DNA of 15,704 nucleotides from Thermoplasmata archaeon (GTDB lineage Archaea > Thermoplasmatota > Thermoplasmata > Halarchaeoplasmatales > Halarchaeoplasmataceae): assembly GCA_007129655.1 (NCBI GenBank), contig SKVC01000031.1, forward strand, positions 1 through 15,704, read 5' to 3'. The notes beneath the pieces were generated by a model. It was not told the DNA's origin, did not search any database, and saw nothing but the letters and a program-made list of their open reading frames with translations. Made by a program: the position numbers and the translations under genes. Positions 1 through 5,177 of this stretch are shown here, one piece after another (position 1 is the stretch's first letter; every line of letters begins with the position of its first letter).

Positions 1-1
1 A

Positions 2-433
2 TATCCCTTAGATGACGAAGAGTTTACAGAACGCAATATAACTATAAAATGGAATGCAACTGATGAAATAAGCGGCATCCTTCGTTCTGAAATTCGGATA
101 AACGGAGAGCGATGGATTGAGATAGACGACGAAAACAAATCGTTTACCTTTTTTAACTTGAACATCGGTAACCACATTGTGGAAGTCCGTACATGGGATA
201 GAGCAGGACATAGCTCACAAGATTCTGTTATGTTCAAGATATATGAAGAGGAAATTGAAGAGGATGAAACAGATGTGTCGGAGGAACGCGAAAAAGATGA
301 ACTTTCTACAATTTTATTGATAGCTATCATGGTAGGTGCATTAGTGTTGATGGCTTTGTTGACTTTAGCCATAATAAATGCTTACAAAAAACCAAAAGAG
401 CCCATAGATGGAAATTGGTATTTTAAGGAGTAG
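2..433 (+). CDS. C-terminal part of a membrane-anchored Ig-like surface protein (partial)
   Basis: The reading frame is open from base 2 to the stop at 431-433, giving 143 residues, and the gene begins outside the window. The first ~75 residues look like an Ig/fibronectin-like beta-sandwich repeat: a W-x-A-x-D-x-x-S-G-I opening, an 'I-R-I-N-G' strand, then the 'G-N-H-I-V-E-V-R-T-W-D-R-A-G-H' ending typical of repeats in archaeal and bacterial secreted proteins. An acidic linker rich in Glu/Asp follows. One strongly hydrophobic helix at about residues 102-125 and a short Lys-containing tail close the protein, which fits a C-terminal membrane anchor with the bulk outside the cell. The ligand or enzymatic role cannot be told from this fragment. 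The repeat type is recognised by pattern only. Confidence 0.8.
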   Translation, partial: YPLDDEEFTERNITIKWNATDEISGILRSEIRINGERWIEIDDENKSFTFFNLNIGNHIVEVRTWDRAGHSSQDSVMFKIYEEEIEEDETDVSEEREKDELSTILLIAIMVGALVLMALLTLAIINAYKKPKEPIDGNWYFKE

Positions 434-500
434 TTTAGGGAGGGGTTTTGCCAGAAAGGTTAAATATCAACTTCGGAATCGTGGTTTCCTAATAAGTACC

Positions 501-508
501 AGTATACC
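501..508 (+). promoter_or_regulatory. TATA-like box for tRNA-Val
   Basis: AGTATACC lies about 28 bases before the first base of tRNA-Val, the normal distance for an archaeal TATA box. No clear purine-rich BRE is seen in front of it. The call is by position and sequence only. Confidence 0.4.
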
Positions 509-532
509 AAACTCATTCGCATTAGTCATTCC

Positions 533-625
533 GGGCCGGTGGTCTAGTTGGTTATGACGTCGCCCTTACAACTGCTCTTGCAGTAAGTCAGGCGAAGATC
601 GGCGGTTCAAATCCGCCTCGGCCCA
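533..625 (+). tRNA. tRNA-Val (UAC) with a 19-nt intron
   Basis: The cloverleaf closes fully once the intron is removed. The acceptor is GGGCCGG with TCGGCCC (one G-U), the D stem GTC/GAC, the anticodon stem TCGCC/GGCGA, and the T stem GGCGG/CCGCC around the loop TTCAAAT. The anticodon TAC is at 567-569 and the discriminator base is A625. CCA is not encoded. The intron at 571-589 sits in the canonical place between tRNA positions 37 and 38 and forms a textbook bulge-helix-bulge: central helix CTTA/TAAG, 3-nt bulges CA|A and TC|A at the cut sites, and an internal helix CTGC/GCAG with loop TCTT. It should be spliced by the tRNA endonuclease and ligase. No poly-T stretch follows directly. Confidence 0.95.
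571..589 (+). other. tRNA-Val intron with bulge-helix-bulge splice sites
   Basis: This 19-nt intron separates A570 (position 37) from A590 (position 38). Pairing of exon bases 565-568 with intron bases 584-587 makes the 4-bp central helix. Bulges 569-571 and 588-590 carry the two cut sites after their second bases. The intron hairpin is 572-575 with 580-583. Confidence 0.9.
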
Positions 626-636
626 CTCCATCAAAC

Positions 637-645
637 TTAAATATA
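637..645 (+). promoter_or_regulatory. TATA box for tRNA-Met
   Basis: TTAAATATA is centred about 33 bases before the first base of tRNA-Met. It lies in the 48-base spacer after tRNA-Val, so the two tRNA genes may be transcribed separately, although co-transcription is also possible. Confidence 0.45.
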
Positions 646-673
646 ATACATAATTATCTGAGAAACCCATTAA

Positions 674-775
674 GGGCTCGTAGCTTAGTTTGGTGGAGCG
701 TCTGGCTCATATAACGCAAACGATGTTTGCGTTTGAGTAACCAGATGGTCGCCGGTTCAAATCCGGTCGGGCCCA
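674..775 (+). tRNA. tRNA-Met (CAU, probably elongator) with a 28-nt intron
   Basis: After intron removal the cloverleaf is complete: acceptor GGGCTCG/CGGGCCC, D stem GCTT/GAGC, anticodon stem TCTGG/CCAGA, and T stem GCCGG/CCGGT around TTCAAAT. The discriminator base is A775 and CCA is not encoded. The anticodon CAT is at 708-710. The intron at 712-739 lies between positions 37 and 38. The G1-C72 pair and the intron argue against the initiator tRNA. The anticodon arm TCTGGCTCATA resembles archaeal elongator tRNA-Met, but tRNA-Ile2, whose CAU becomes agmatidine-modified, cannot be fully excluded by eye. Confidence 0.9.
712..739 (+). other. tRNA-Met intron with a long perfect hairpin
   Basis: Exon bases CTCA (706-709) pair with intron bases TGAG (734-737) as the central 4-bp helix. 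The bulges TA|T and TA|A hold the cut sites. The intron core is a perfect 9-bp stem, AACGCAAAC with GTTTGCGTT, closed by the three-base loop GAT. This is the canonical archaeal splicing substrate. Confidence 0.9.
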
Positions 776-786
776 CTTTCACCGCA

Positions 787-792
787 TTTTTT
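787..792 (+). terminator. Poly-T terminator after tRNA-Met
   Basis: Six T residues begin 12 bases after the tRNA-Met discriminator base. This matches the T-rich stretches at which archaeal RNA polymerase stops. Confidence 0.45.
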
Positions 793-803
793 ATTTAGTT
801 GAA

Positions 804-1091
804 GTTATTACACACGTGTCAAACTGTAGTAACATGTCTAAGAATTAGGGCGTGTGGCCTTACGGAGAATATGACAAGTATATTCCCCGCACATTAGAGA
901 CCATAAAAAGATGCTCTCTAATATAGTCTGGAAAATTAGTAATTTTCCATACACAATCAAAGCCTCCAATGAGCCTTTAAATATTAAGAGGAATAAATCC
1001 CTCTCACCTTCGAGGGTGTTATCTAAAAAACCCTCGAAGATAGTCTGGATATGCCCTGAAAACCATTTCTCATAAGCAATCAAAACACCAT
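804..1091. repeat. Palindrome-rich non-coding stretch with partial tRNA-Arg copies, upstream of tRNA-Arg
   Basis: No credible gene is seen here; a minus-strand reading frame covers part of it but runs through tRNA-Arg. Hairpins follow one after another: 804-812 with 825-833 (9 bp, one G-T), 864-872 with 880-888 (8 of 9 pairs), 893-900 with 915-922 (8 bp, perfect), 930-936 with 942-948 (7 bp), and 1008-1016 with 1031-1039 (9 bp, perfect). ACACGTGT at 812-819 is a perfect palindrome. Between them lie fragments of the nearby tRNA-Arg: GGGCGTGTGGCCT at 848-860, TAGTCTGG at 924-931, AGCCTCC at 961-967 and TAGTCTGGATATG at 1041-1053. CAATCAAA occurs at 954 and again at 1077, suggesting an old, decayed tandem repeat of about 120 bases. 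The function is unknown. Confidence 0.7.
848..860 (+). pseudogene. Copy of the first 13 bases of tRNA-Arg
   Basis: GGGCGTGTGGCCT is identical to bases 1092-1104, the acceptor strand and first D-arm bases of tRNA-Arg. It is not followed by the rest of a tRNA. The next recognisable tRNA piece, TAGTCTGG, comes 63 bases later, after two hairpins. It could be the 5' end of a broken older tRNA-Arg copy. Confidence 0.5.
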
Positions 1092-1166
1092 GGGCGTGTG
1101 GCCTAGTCTGGATATGGCGACAGCCTCCTAAGCTGTAGGCCGGGGGTTCGAATCCCCCCACGCCCG
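1092..1166 (+). tRNA. tRNA-Arg (CCU), no intron
   Basis: The cloverleaf is complete and uninterrupted: acceptor GGGCGTG/CACGCCC, D stem starting GCC with GGC, anticodon stem ACAGC/GCTGT with loop CCTCCTAA, and T stem GGGGG/CCCCC around TTCGAAT. The anticodon CCT at 1125-1127 reads AGG arginine codons. The discriminator base is G1166 and CCA is not encoded. Unlike its two neighbours it has no intron. No strong TATA box is visible at the expected place, about 1064. It sits between palindrome-rich segments carrying partial copies of its own sequence on both sides, which is unusual. Confidence 0.94.
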
Positions 1167-1172
1167 TTTTTT
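1167..1172 (+). terminator. Poly-T terminator after tRNA-Arg
   Basis: Six T residues directly follow the discriminator base of tRNA-Arg. Confidence 0.5.
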
Positions 1173-1332
1173 AGTGGGGGATGAGAACCCTTGGGTTCGT
1201 GAGTCAATCTGTGATTGACGAACGTTTGGAATATTTACATAGTTAATATTCCGAAAAGAATCCCCCCATGCCCGTAGAAAATTTTATATTTTCGAGGGCT
1301 ACGAAAAATCCGAAGGATTTTTGGTAAAGCCC
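1173..1332. repeat. Cluster of hairpins downstream of tRNA-Arg, possible structured RNA
   Basis: This non-coding stretch holds five compact inverted repeats in 160 bases: GAACCC/GGGTTC (1185-1198), GTCAAT/ATTGAC with outer GTTC/GAAC (1195-1223), GGAATATT/AATATTCC (1228-1252), GAAAAT/ATTTTC (1277-1293), and GGGCT/AGCCC enclosing AAAAATCC/GGATTTTT (1296-1332). A long-range pairing of TGGGGGAT (near 1175-1182) with ATCCCCC (near 1260-1267) could close the first three into one branched structure. The first two hairpins overlap and are alternatives. Whether it is transcribed is unknown. It matches no RNA family I can name. Confidence 0.55.
1258..1274 (+). repeat. Near-copy of the 3' end of tRNA-Arg
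   Basis: GAATCCCCCCATGCCCG repeats tRNA-Arg bases 1150-1166 in 16 of 17 positions, 108 bases further on. Its last bases would still pair with the 5' fragment at 848-854 (GGGCGTG with CATGCCC, one G-T). A direct repeat of a tRNA 3' end is also what tyrosine integrases leave when they use a tRNA gene as an attachment site, but no integrase gene is present. Confidence 0.55.
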
Positions 1333-1367
1333 GTTTATAAATCTCTGATTTTAAACGTGTGACCGAT

Positions 1368-1550
1368 CTACTCACCATTCCCTTGGCCATCCTTATGGGT
1401 ATATTGATAAAGTTTGAAAATGATGAAGATGGTTATCATAATACCGGTTAGTACATAGGGGCCTTGGTGTGGATACAACAAATTAACAGAAAAGAAAATC
1501 ATAGCTACAACTATGAATAACATTATCATCTGCTGGTATGTCATTTTCAT
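1368..1550 (-). CDS. Small two-helix membrane protein, unknown function
   Basis: The 60-residue product has two hydrophobic segments, about residues 8-25 and 33-47, separated by a short turn with Pro, His and Gly, and a charged, Gly-rich hydrophilic C-terminus. It is probably an inner (cytoplasmic) membrane protein. It starts 70 bases downstream of the FKBP gene stop on the same strand, so it may be read from that transcript or from its own promoter. An A/T-rich TTTTAATC lies about 30 bases before its ATG. No family was recognised. The clean helix pattern and the lack of a competing gene on the other strand support it being real. Confidence 0.6.
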   Translation of the reverse strand: MKMTYQQMIMLFIVVAMIFFSVNLLYPHQGPYVLTGIMITIFIIFKLYQYTHKDGQGNGE

Positions 1551-1620
1551 TATCCTGACAAAGTCTCAGATAGATTAAAAGGTTGGGGTATTCCTAAGGA
1601 ATATATCAAACGATTTTGTT

Positions 1621-2397
1621 TTATTCCTCGGCTTCTTCCTGTACCTCTTCAGTCTCCTCTTGAGATTCCTTTGCCTCTACTTCCTCATTCTCTGCTTCTG
1701 CCTCTTCATCCTCTTCTTTAGTAGCATAGGCTTCTACGAACCTAAGTGTTTCTATGTCGAGAAGATTTCTCACATCGCCGACAACTCGATATTTAGCTAC
1801 GAACCAAGCTTGGTCGTACTTGCAGACATCGGGAAGTATGACATCGATCTTGTCATCACTTATATCTATTTCAAAATCGACATCGTCGTAATCTTTTATC
1901 AATATCGCTTTAACGATCTCTTCCGGTGTTTCAGCCTTTTCAGTTATGGTGAAATCGTATCGAACTGTCTTTCCAGCCAAGGGATTGTTGAAATCTACAC
2001 GGACACGACCTGCTGTGGCCTGGATGATGGTACCAACACGGTTCTCCATCTGTACTCTTCCTCCTTCGACTATATCGATGCCTTTTCTGTCCAGTTCACG
2101 ACGGCTAAACAATTCTATTTTACGTGGATCTCTATTTCCAAAACCCTCTTCGGGTGGCACTTCAACGGAATCTTTCTCTCCTACTTCCGCATCCATCAAT
2201 GCTTTTTCGAATCCTTCGATGATCTCTCCGTTTCCTAATATAACCGGTTTAGGACCATATTTTTCATCTTCATCGAAAATTTCTTCTTTCTCTGCTGTTA
2301 TCCTATCTGTAGTATCGAAGATCATCTCGTCTCCATCTTCTTCGTCCGGTAGTATCCAGACATCGTAATCCACGTATACTAGGTCTTTATCTTCCAT
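1621..2397 (-). CDS. FKBP-type peptidyl-prolyl cis-trans isomerase with acidic tail
   Basis: This 258-residue protein should speed cis-trans proline isomerisation and act as a folding chaperone in the cytoplasm; there is no signal peptide. The N-terminal half is a SlyD-like archaeal FKBP: the opening strand 'V-Y-V-D-Y-D-V', then 'I-L-G-N-G-E-I-I-E-G-F-E-K-A-L' near residues 53-67, then 'P-P-E-E-G-F-G-N-R-D-P', an inserted flap domain, and the closing 'N-P-L-A-G-K-T-V-R-Y-D-F'. A second domain of about 80 residues follows, as in the long archaeal FKBPs. The last ~30 residues are almost only Glu, Ala and Gln, a disordered acidic tail. The ATG is preceded by a GGTG-like ribosome site, and TTTTTAACC at 2431-2439 on the plus strand reads as a TATA box for this direction. 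Confidence 0.92.
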   Translation of the reverse strand: MEDKDLVYVDYDVWILPDEEDGDEMIFDTTDRITAEKEEIFDEDEKYGPKPVILGNGEIIEGFEKALMDAEVGEKDSVEVPPEEGFGNRDPRKIELFSRRELDRKGIDIVEGGRVQMENRVGTIIQATAGRVRVDFNNPLAGKTVRYDFTITEKAETPEEIVKAILIKDYDDVDFEIDISDDKIDVILPDVCKYDQAWFVAKYRVVGDVRNLLDIETLRFVEAYATKEEDEEAEAENEEVEAKESQEETEEVQEEAEE

Positions 2398-2450
2398 TTG
2401 TTACACCTACTCGGAGGTAAACGACCTTTCTTTTTAACCTTTCTGTTCCG

Positions 2451-2460
2451 TTAAGCTTAT
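2451..2460 (+). promoter_or_regulatory. Probable TATA box for the NOG1-like GTPase gene
   Basis: TTAAGCTTAT ends about 26 bases before the ATG at 2486, consistent with a leaderless or very short-leader transcript. The 88-base gap between the two divergent genes holds promoters for both. Confidence 0.4.
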
Positions 2461-2485
2461 CCGTTAGAACGATTATGACGACTAC

Positions 2486-3460
2486 ATGGAATTTCGAGTA
2501 ACTACTGTGCTGAGCGCGGACCAACTCATCGATAAAGCTTTTCTTAGAGCATCTAAGGTTTCGAAGAGCGGTAAAAATCATGCAGAGAAGGTAAAGAACA
2601 CTACCTTGGCTAAACTCAAATCTGTATCAAAGGCTATAGAGTCAACTCTCAAAAGATATGAAAAGGAGTTTCCATCATTCGAGAATCTACCTCCCTTTTA
2701 TCAAGAAGTCATCGACATAATACTCGATACGGATAGACTCAAAAAAAGTTTAGGAGCACTTAACTGGGCTAGGCGCCGTATAAAACGAGTTCTGATGGAA
2801 ACAACTAGAGAGGTTTCAAAATCCAGTGAACCCGGCAAAATTGATACTTCACGTAAAAAAGCATACGCCAGAACCGCTTCTTTCCTTAAACAGATAAACG
2901 ATGATCTAGTATTTCTTCAGGAAGCGCGAACGAAGCTCAATTCACTACCGGATATAAGAACGGACATACCGACTGCAGTTATAGCCGGATATCCGAATGT
3001 AGGTAAATCGATGTTAGTATCAAAACTATCAACCGGTAAGCCGAAAGTCGCGGTTTATCCATTCACCACCCAGGAAGTGGGCATAGGTCATTTTATGGTA
3101 GATGTTTACAAGTGTCAACTGATCGATACTCCCGGACTGCTTGACCGAACGGAGGAAGAAAGAAATGTCATCGAGATGCAGGCAGTAAGCGCTTTAAAAC
3201 ATCTCGCTAATCTGATCGTTTTCTTGTTCGACCCCTCAGGAACCTGCGGATATCCGTTGGAAGATCAGAAAGCTCTAGCTGATGATATCCGCAAATCTTT
3301 TCCAGATGTAGAAATGATAGAGGTCGCCAATAAATCGGATATTAGTAATGAGATGTCAGATAAACTCAATGTCTCCGCACTAACGGGAGAGAACCTGGAT
3401 TTACTAGAAGATATGCTAGCTAAAAAAATAAAGTTTATATATAAGGAAATGGCTGAATAG
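2486..3460 (+). CDS. NOG1-type GTP-binding protein (ribosome biogenesis)
   Basis: The 324-residue protein matches archaeal NOG1, an Obg/TRAFAC-class GTPase tied to assembly of the large ribosomal subunit. An N-terminal helical region of about 160 residues, with the 'A-L-N-W-A-R-R-R-I-K' segment common to NOG1, precedes the G domain. The GTP motifs are all visible: G1 G-Y-P-N-V-G-K-S at about 168-175, G2 T-T-Q within 'Y-P-F-T-T-Q', G3 D-T-P-G at 214-217, and G4 N-K-S-D at 282-285. The NOG1 signature 'F-L-F-D-P-S-G-T-C-G-Y' is also present. The C-terminus is short, as expected for archaea. It is followed after 4 bases by another plus-strand gene, so the two are probably co-transcribed. Confidence 0.94.
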   Translation: MEFRVTTVLSADQLIDKAFLRASKVSKSGKNHAEKVKNTTLAKLKSVSKAIESTLKRYEKEFPSFENLPPFYQEVIDIILDTDRLKKSLGALNWARRRIKRVLMETTREVSKSSEPGKIDTSRKKAYARTASFLKQINDDLVFLQEARTKLNSLPDIRTDIPTAVIAGYPNVGKSMLVSKLSTGKPKVAVYPFTTQEVGIGHFMVDVYKCQLIDTPGLLDRTEEERNVIEMQAVSALKHLANLIVFLFDPSGTCGYPLEDQKALADDIRKSFPDVEMIEVANKSDISNEMSDKLNVSALTGENLDLLEDMLAKKIKFIYKEMAE

Positions 3461-3464
3461 GTAG

Positions 3465-3764
3465 ATGTACGTAAAATTAGTCGACGATGTGCACTTCAAC
3501 TTCAAGATAACGGACAACTGCAAGGAATACAATATAGGGTCCGGCGAAGGTAAACTATACCTTTCCAACGACGGTGTCATTCTGTCCGACGGTAAATCAT
3601 GGTACAGTATGCCTGTTAAGGGTATAAACAACATCGATAAAGTAGAGGGAAGCAGACCTGGCTTGCAATTCCAGATACCCGGGTTGAGTGTACTAGTAAG
3701 AGGACATCAGAAATCCCATCTATGGGCACTTAGACATTTTCTTCTACCCTTCTTGAGTGATTGA
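3465..3764 (+). CDS. Small protein with a PH-like fold, possibly CheF-related
   Basis: This 99-residue protein has no membrane segment or signal peptide. The core 'G-K-L-Y-L-S-N-D-G-V-I-L' followed by 'W-Y-S-M-P-V-K-G-I-N-N-I' and ending 'L-L-P-F-L' alternates short beta strands with a final helix. This resembles the PH-like N-terminal part of archaeal CheF (DUF439) taxis proteins. CheF proteins are usually about three times longer, so this would be a single-domain relative, and the match is by eye only. The start ATG is 4 bases after the NOG1 stop, and its 3' end overlaps the convergent hutI by 21 bases. No chemotaxis or archaellum gene is nearby, which weakens a motility role. Confidence 0.6.
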   Translation: MYVKLVDDVHFNFKITDNCKEYNIGSGEGKLYLSNDGVILSDGKSWYSMPVKGINNIDKVEGSRPGLQFQIPGLSVLVRGHQKSHLWALRHFLLPFLSD

Positions 3765-5003
3765 ACCGTCGGAAACAACACATTTTCCGTTTTTGTATAC
3801 TTTATCTACAAGATTAACTCCAAAGTGATAGGGTAGATGCTGTAGATTCGGAATATCTAGTATAACGATATCTGCGTTTTTACCTTTTGTCAACATACCT
3901 ATATCGTTTCTATTGATCGCCTTCGCAGCGTTTATGGTCGAAGCTGTTAGGGCCTCGTGGGGATGCATCTTCATCTGTAGACAGGCAAGAGTTATGATCA
4001 TCTGTATGGACTCGGTCCAGCAGTTGGGGTTAAGGTCCGTTGCTAGAGCTAGGGCCATTCCTGCTTCCATCATACGTCTTGCCGGTGAATATTCGCTATG
4101 CATTAGCATGAAAGGAGTACCGGGTAGCAATATACCTATGACACCGCTCTCTGACATCGCATCTATATCTTCTTGGCTGCTCTTTACCAGATGCTCACAC
4201 GATACCGCGCCGATCTCAGCAGCCATTTTACTGCATCCGATGTTCTTTATCTCATCGGCGTGGACACGAATTTTCATTCCAAGCTCGGCTGCTTTTGTCA
4301 GCAGTTTACGACTTTCTTCAGAATCGAAGACCCCCTTCTCGCAGAACACGTCGCAGAATTCAGCTAATTTTTTCTCGGCGATGATCGGTAATACTTCTTC
4401 GCAGCAGTGATCTATGTAATCGCCGGTATCTTCGAACTCGGGAGGAAGAGAATGTGCTCCGAGATATGTGGGAACCAGATCCAGATGATGTTCCTGGCTC
4501 ATCTCTCTGATGGCTTCGAGACATTTTAATTCATTCTCTAGGTCCAGTCCGTAACCGCTTTTTGCCTCTGCTGTTGTAGTACCGTAGGACAGCATAGTGT
4601 CCATCCGTTTTTTCATCTCACTCTTTAATTGTAGTTTGGATGCTTCCCGTGTCATTTTCACCGTTCGCAGTATGCCTCCACCTGCTTTGAGTATCTCCAT
4701 GTACGTTTTTCCCTGGATCTTCATAACCAATTCGTCTTCCCTGGATCCGGCAAAGGCCAAGTGTGTGTGTGGATCAACAAAGCCGGGGATGACTGTTTTA
4801 CCGGTTGCATCTACTACTTCCTTGGCGTCGTATCGTTCAGACAATTTTTCTGTGTTTCCTACATCGATGATCAGGCCATCGTCTACGGCGATCGCTCCGT
4901 TCTCTATACATCCGGTATCCTTCATCTCTTTTCCCTTCCTAGCTCTATCGGGGCCTTCGAGGGTGTGGAGTTCGCCGCAATTCGATATCAATAGTTCTAT
5001 CAT
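3744..5003 (-). CDS. hutI: Imidazolonepropionase
   Basis: The 419-residue enzyme hydrolyses 4-imidazolone-5-propionate to N-formimino-L-glutamate, the third step of histidine breakdown, in the cytoplasm. It belongs to the amidohydrolase superfamily. The metal-binding 'D-P-H-T-H' (H79, H81) follows 'V-I-P-G-F'. The family stretch 'G-A-H-S-L-P-P-E-F' and 'H-A-D-E' follow in order, and the catalytic-site Asp sits in 'A-T-D-L-N-P-N'. 'S-G-Y-G-L-D' and 'G-G-G-I-L-R-T-V' are strong hutI signatures. An in-frame ATG lies 18 bases upstream, at 5021, but the start at 5003 fits the family better and comes one base after the stop of the small gene before it. No hutH, hutU or hutG is in the window. Confidence 0.95.
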   Translation of the reverse strand: MIELLISNCGELHTLEGPDRARKGKEMKDTGCIENGAIAVDDGLIIDVGNTEKLSERYDAKEVVDATGKTVIPGFVDPHTHLAFAGSREDELVMKIQGKTYMEILKAGGGILRTVKMTREASKLQLKSEMKKRMDTMLSYGTTTAEAKSGYGLDLENELKCLEAIREMSQEHHLDLVPTYLGAHSLPPEFEDTGDYIDHCCEEVLPIIAEKKLAEFCDVFCEKGVFDSEESRKLLTKAAELGMKIRVHADEIKNIGCSKMAAEIGAVSCEHLVKSSQEDIDAMSESGVIGILLPGTPFMLMHSEYSPARRMMEAGMALALATDLNPNCWTESIQMIITLACLQMKMHPHEALTASTINAAKAINRNDIGMLTKGKNADIVILDIPNLQHLPYHFGVNLVDKVYKNGKCVVSDGSITQEG

Positions 5004-5004
5004 T

Positions 5005-5169
5005 TTATATGACTCCTGCATTTTTCAGTAAAAAGTACGCGAATACGATAAATCCGATTATCATGGCTATCACAGCCCATATATGACCTAGAGTGATGAT
5101 TAAAAACAGTTTCGCCTTTCTTTCAGGCGTATCGAAATAGGCCTCTATGAGCTTTTTCAAATTTGTCAC
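5005..5169 (-). CDS. 54-residue single-helix membrane protein between atpD and hutI
   Basis: A GTG start at 5167-5169 gives an open frame of 54 residues ending at TAA (5005-5007). The product opens with a charged, amphipathic part ('L-I-E-A-Y-F-D-T-P-E-R-K-A-K'). One long hydrophobic stretch of about 26 residues follows, with 'G-H-I-W-A-V' at its start, then a short Lys-Asn tail. This is the pattern of a small membrane protein with the charged part in the cytoplasm. It begins 8 bases after the atpD stop and ends one base before the hutI start, so it fills the gap between them exactly and is almost certainly translated with them. No family is recognised. A link to the membrane part of the ATP synthase is possible but is inferred from position alone. 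Confidence 0.7.
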   Translation of the reverse strand: MTNLKKLIEAYFDTPERKAKLFLIITLGHIWAVIAMIIGFIVFAYFLLKNAGVI

Positions 5170-5177
5170 CGAACCGA

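Noticed and set aside
838..1161. A 107-codon minus-strand reading frame
   Set aside because: It runs antisense through tRNA-Arg and the palindromes and gives a protein of no recognisable type; the conserved-looking start is just the complement of the tRNA.
804..1332. CRISPR array
   Set aside because: The repeated words are short and irregular, spacings differ, the stems differ from one another, and no cas gene is present.
1660..2368. Two long plus-strand frames opposite the FKBP gene
   Set aside because: They are Ser/Phe/Tyr-rich shadows of the Glu-rich FKBP frame.
3913..4410. A 165-codon plus-strand frame opposite hutI
   Set aside because: hutI is certain by its motifs, and this frame has no family signs or promoter.
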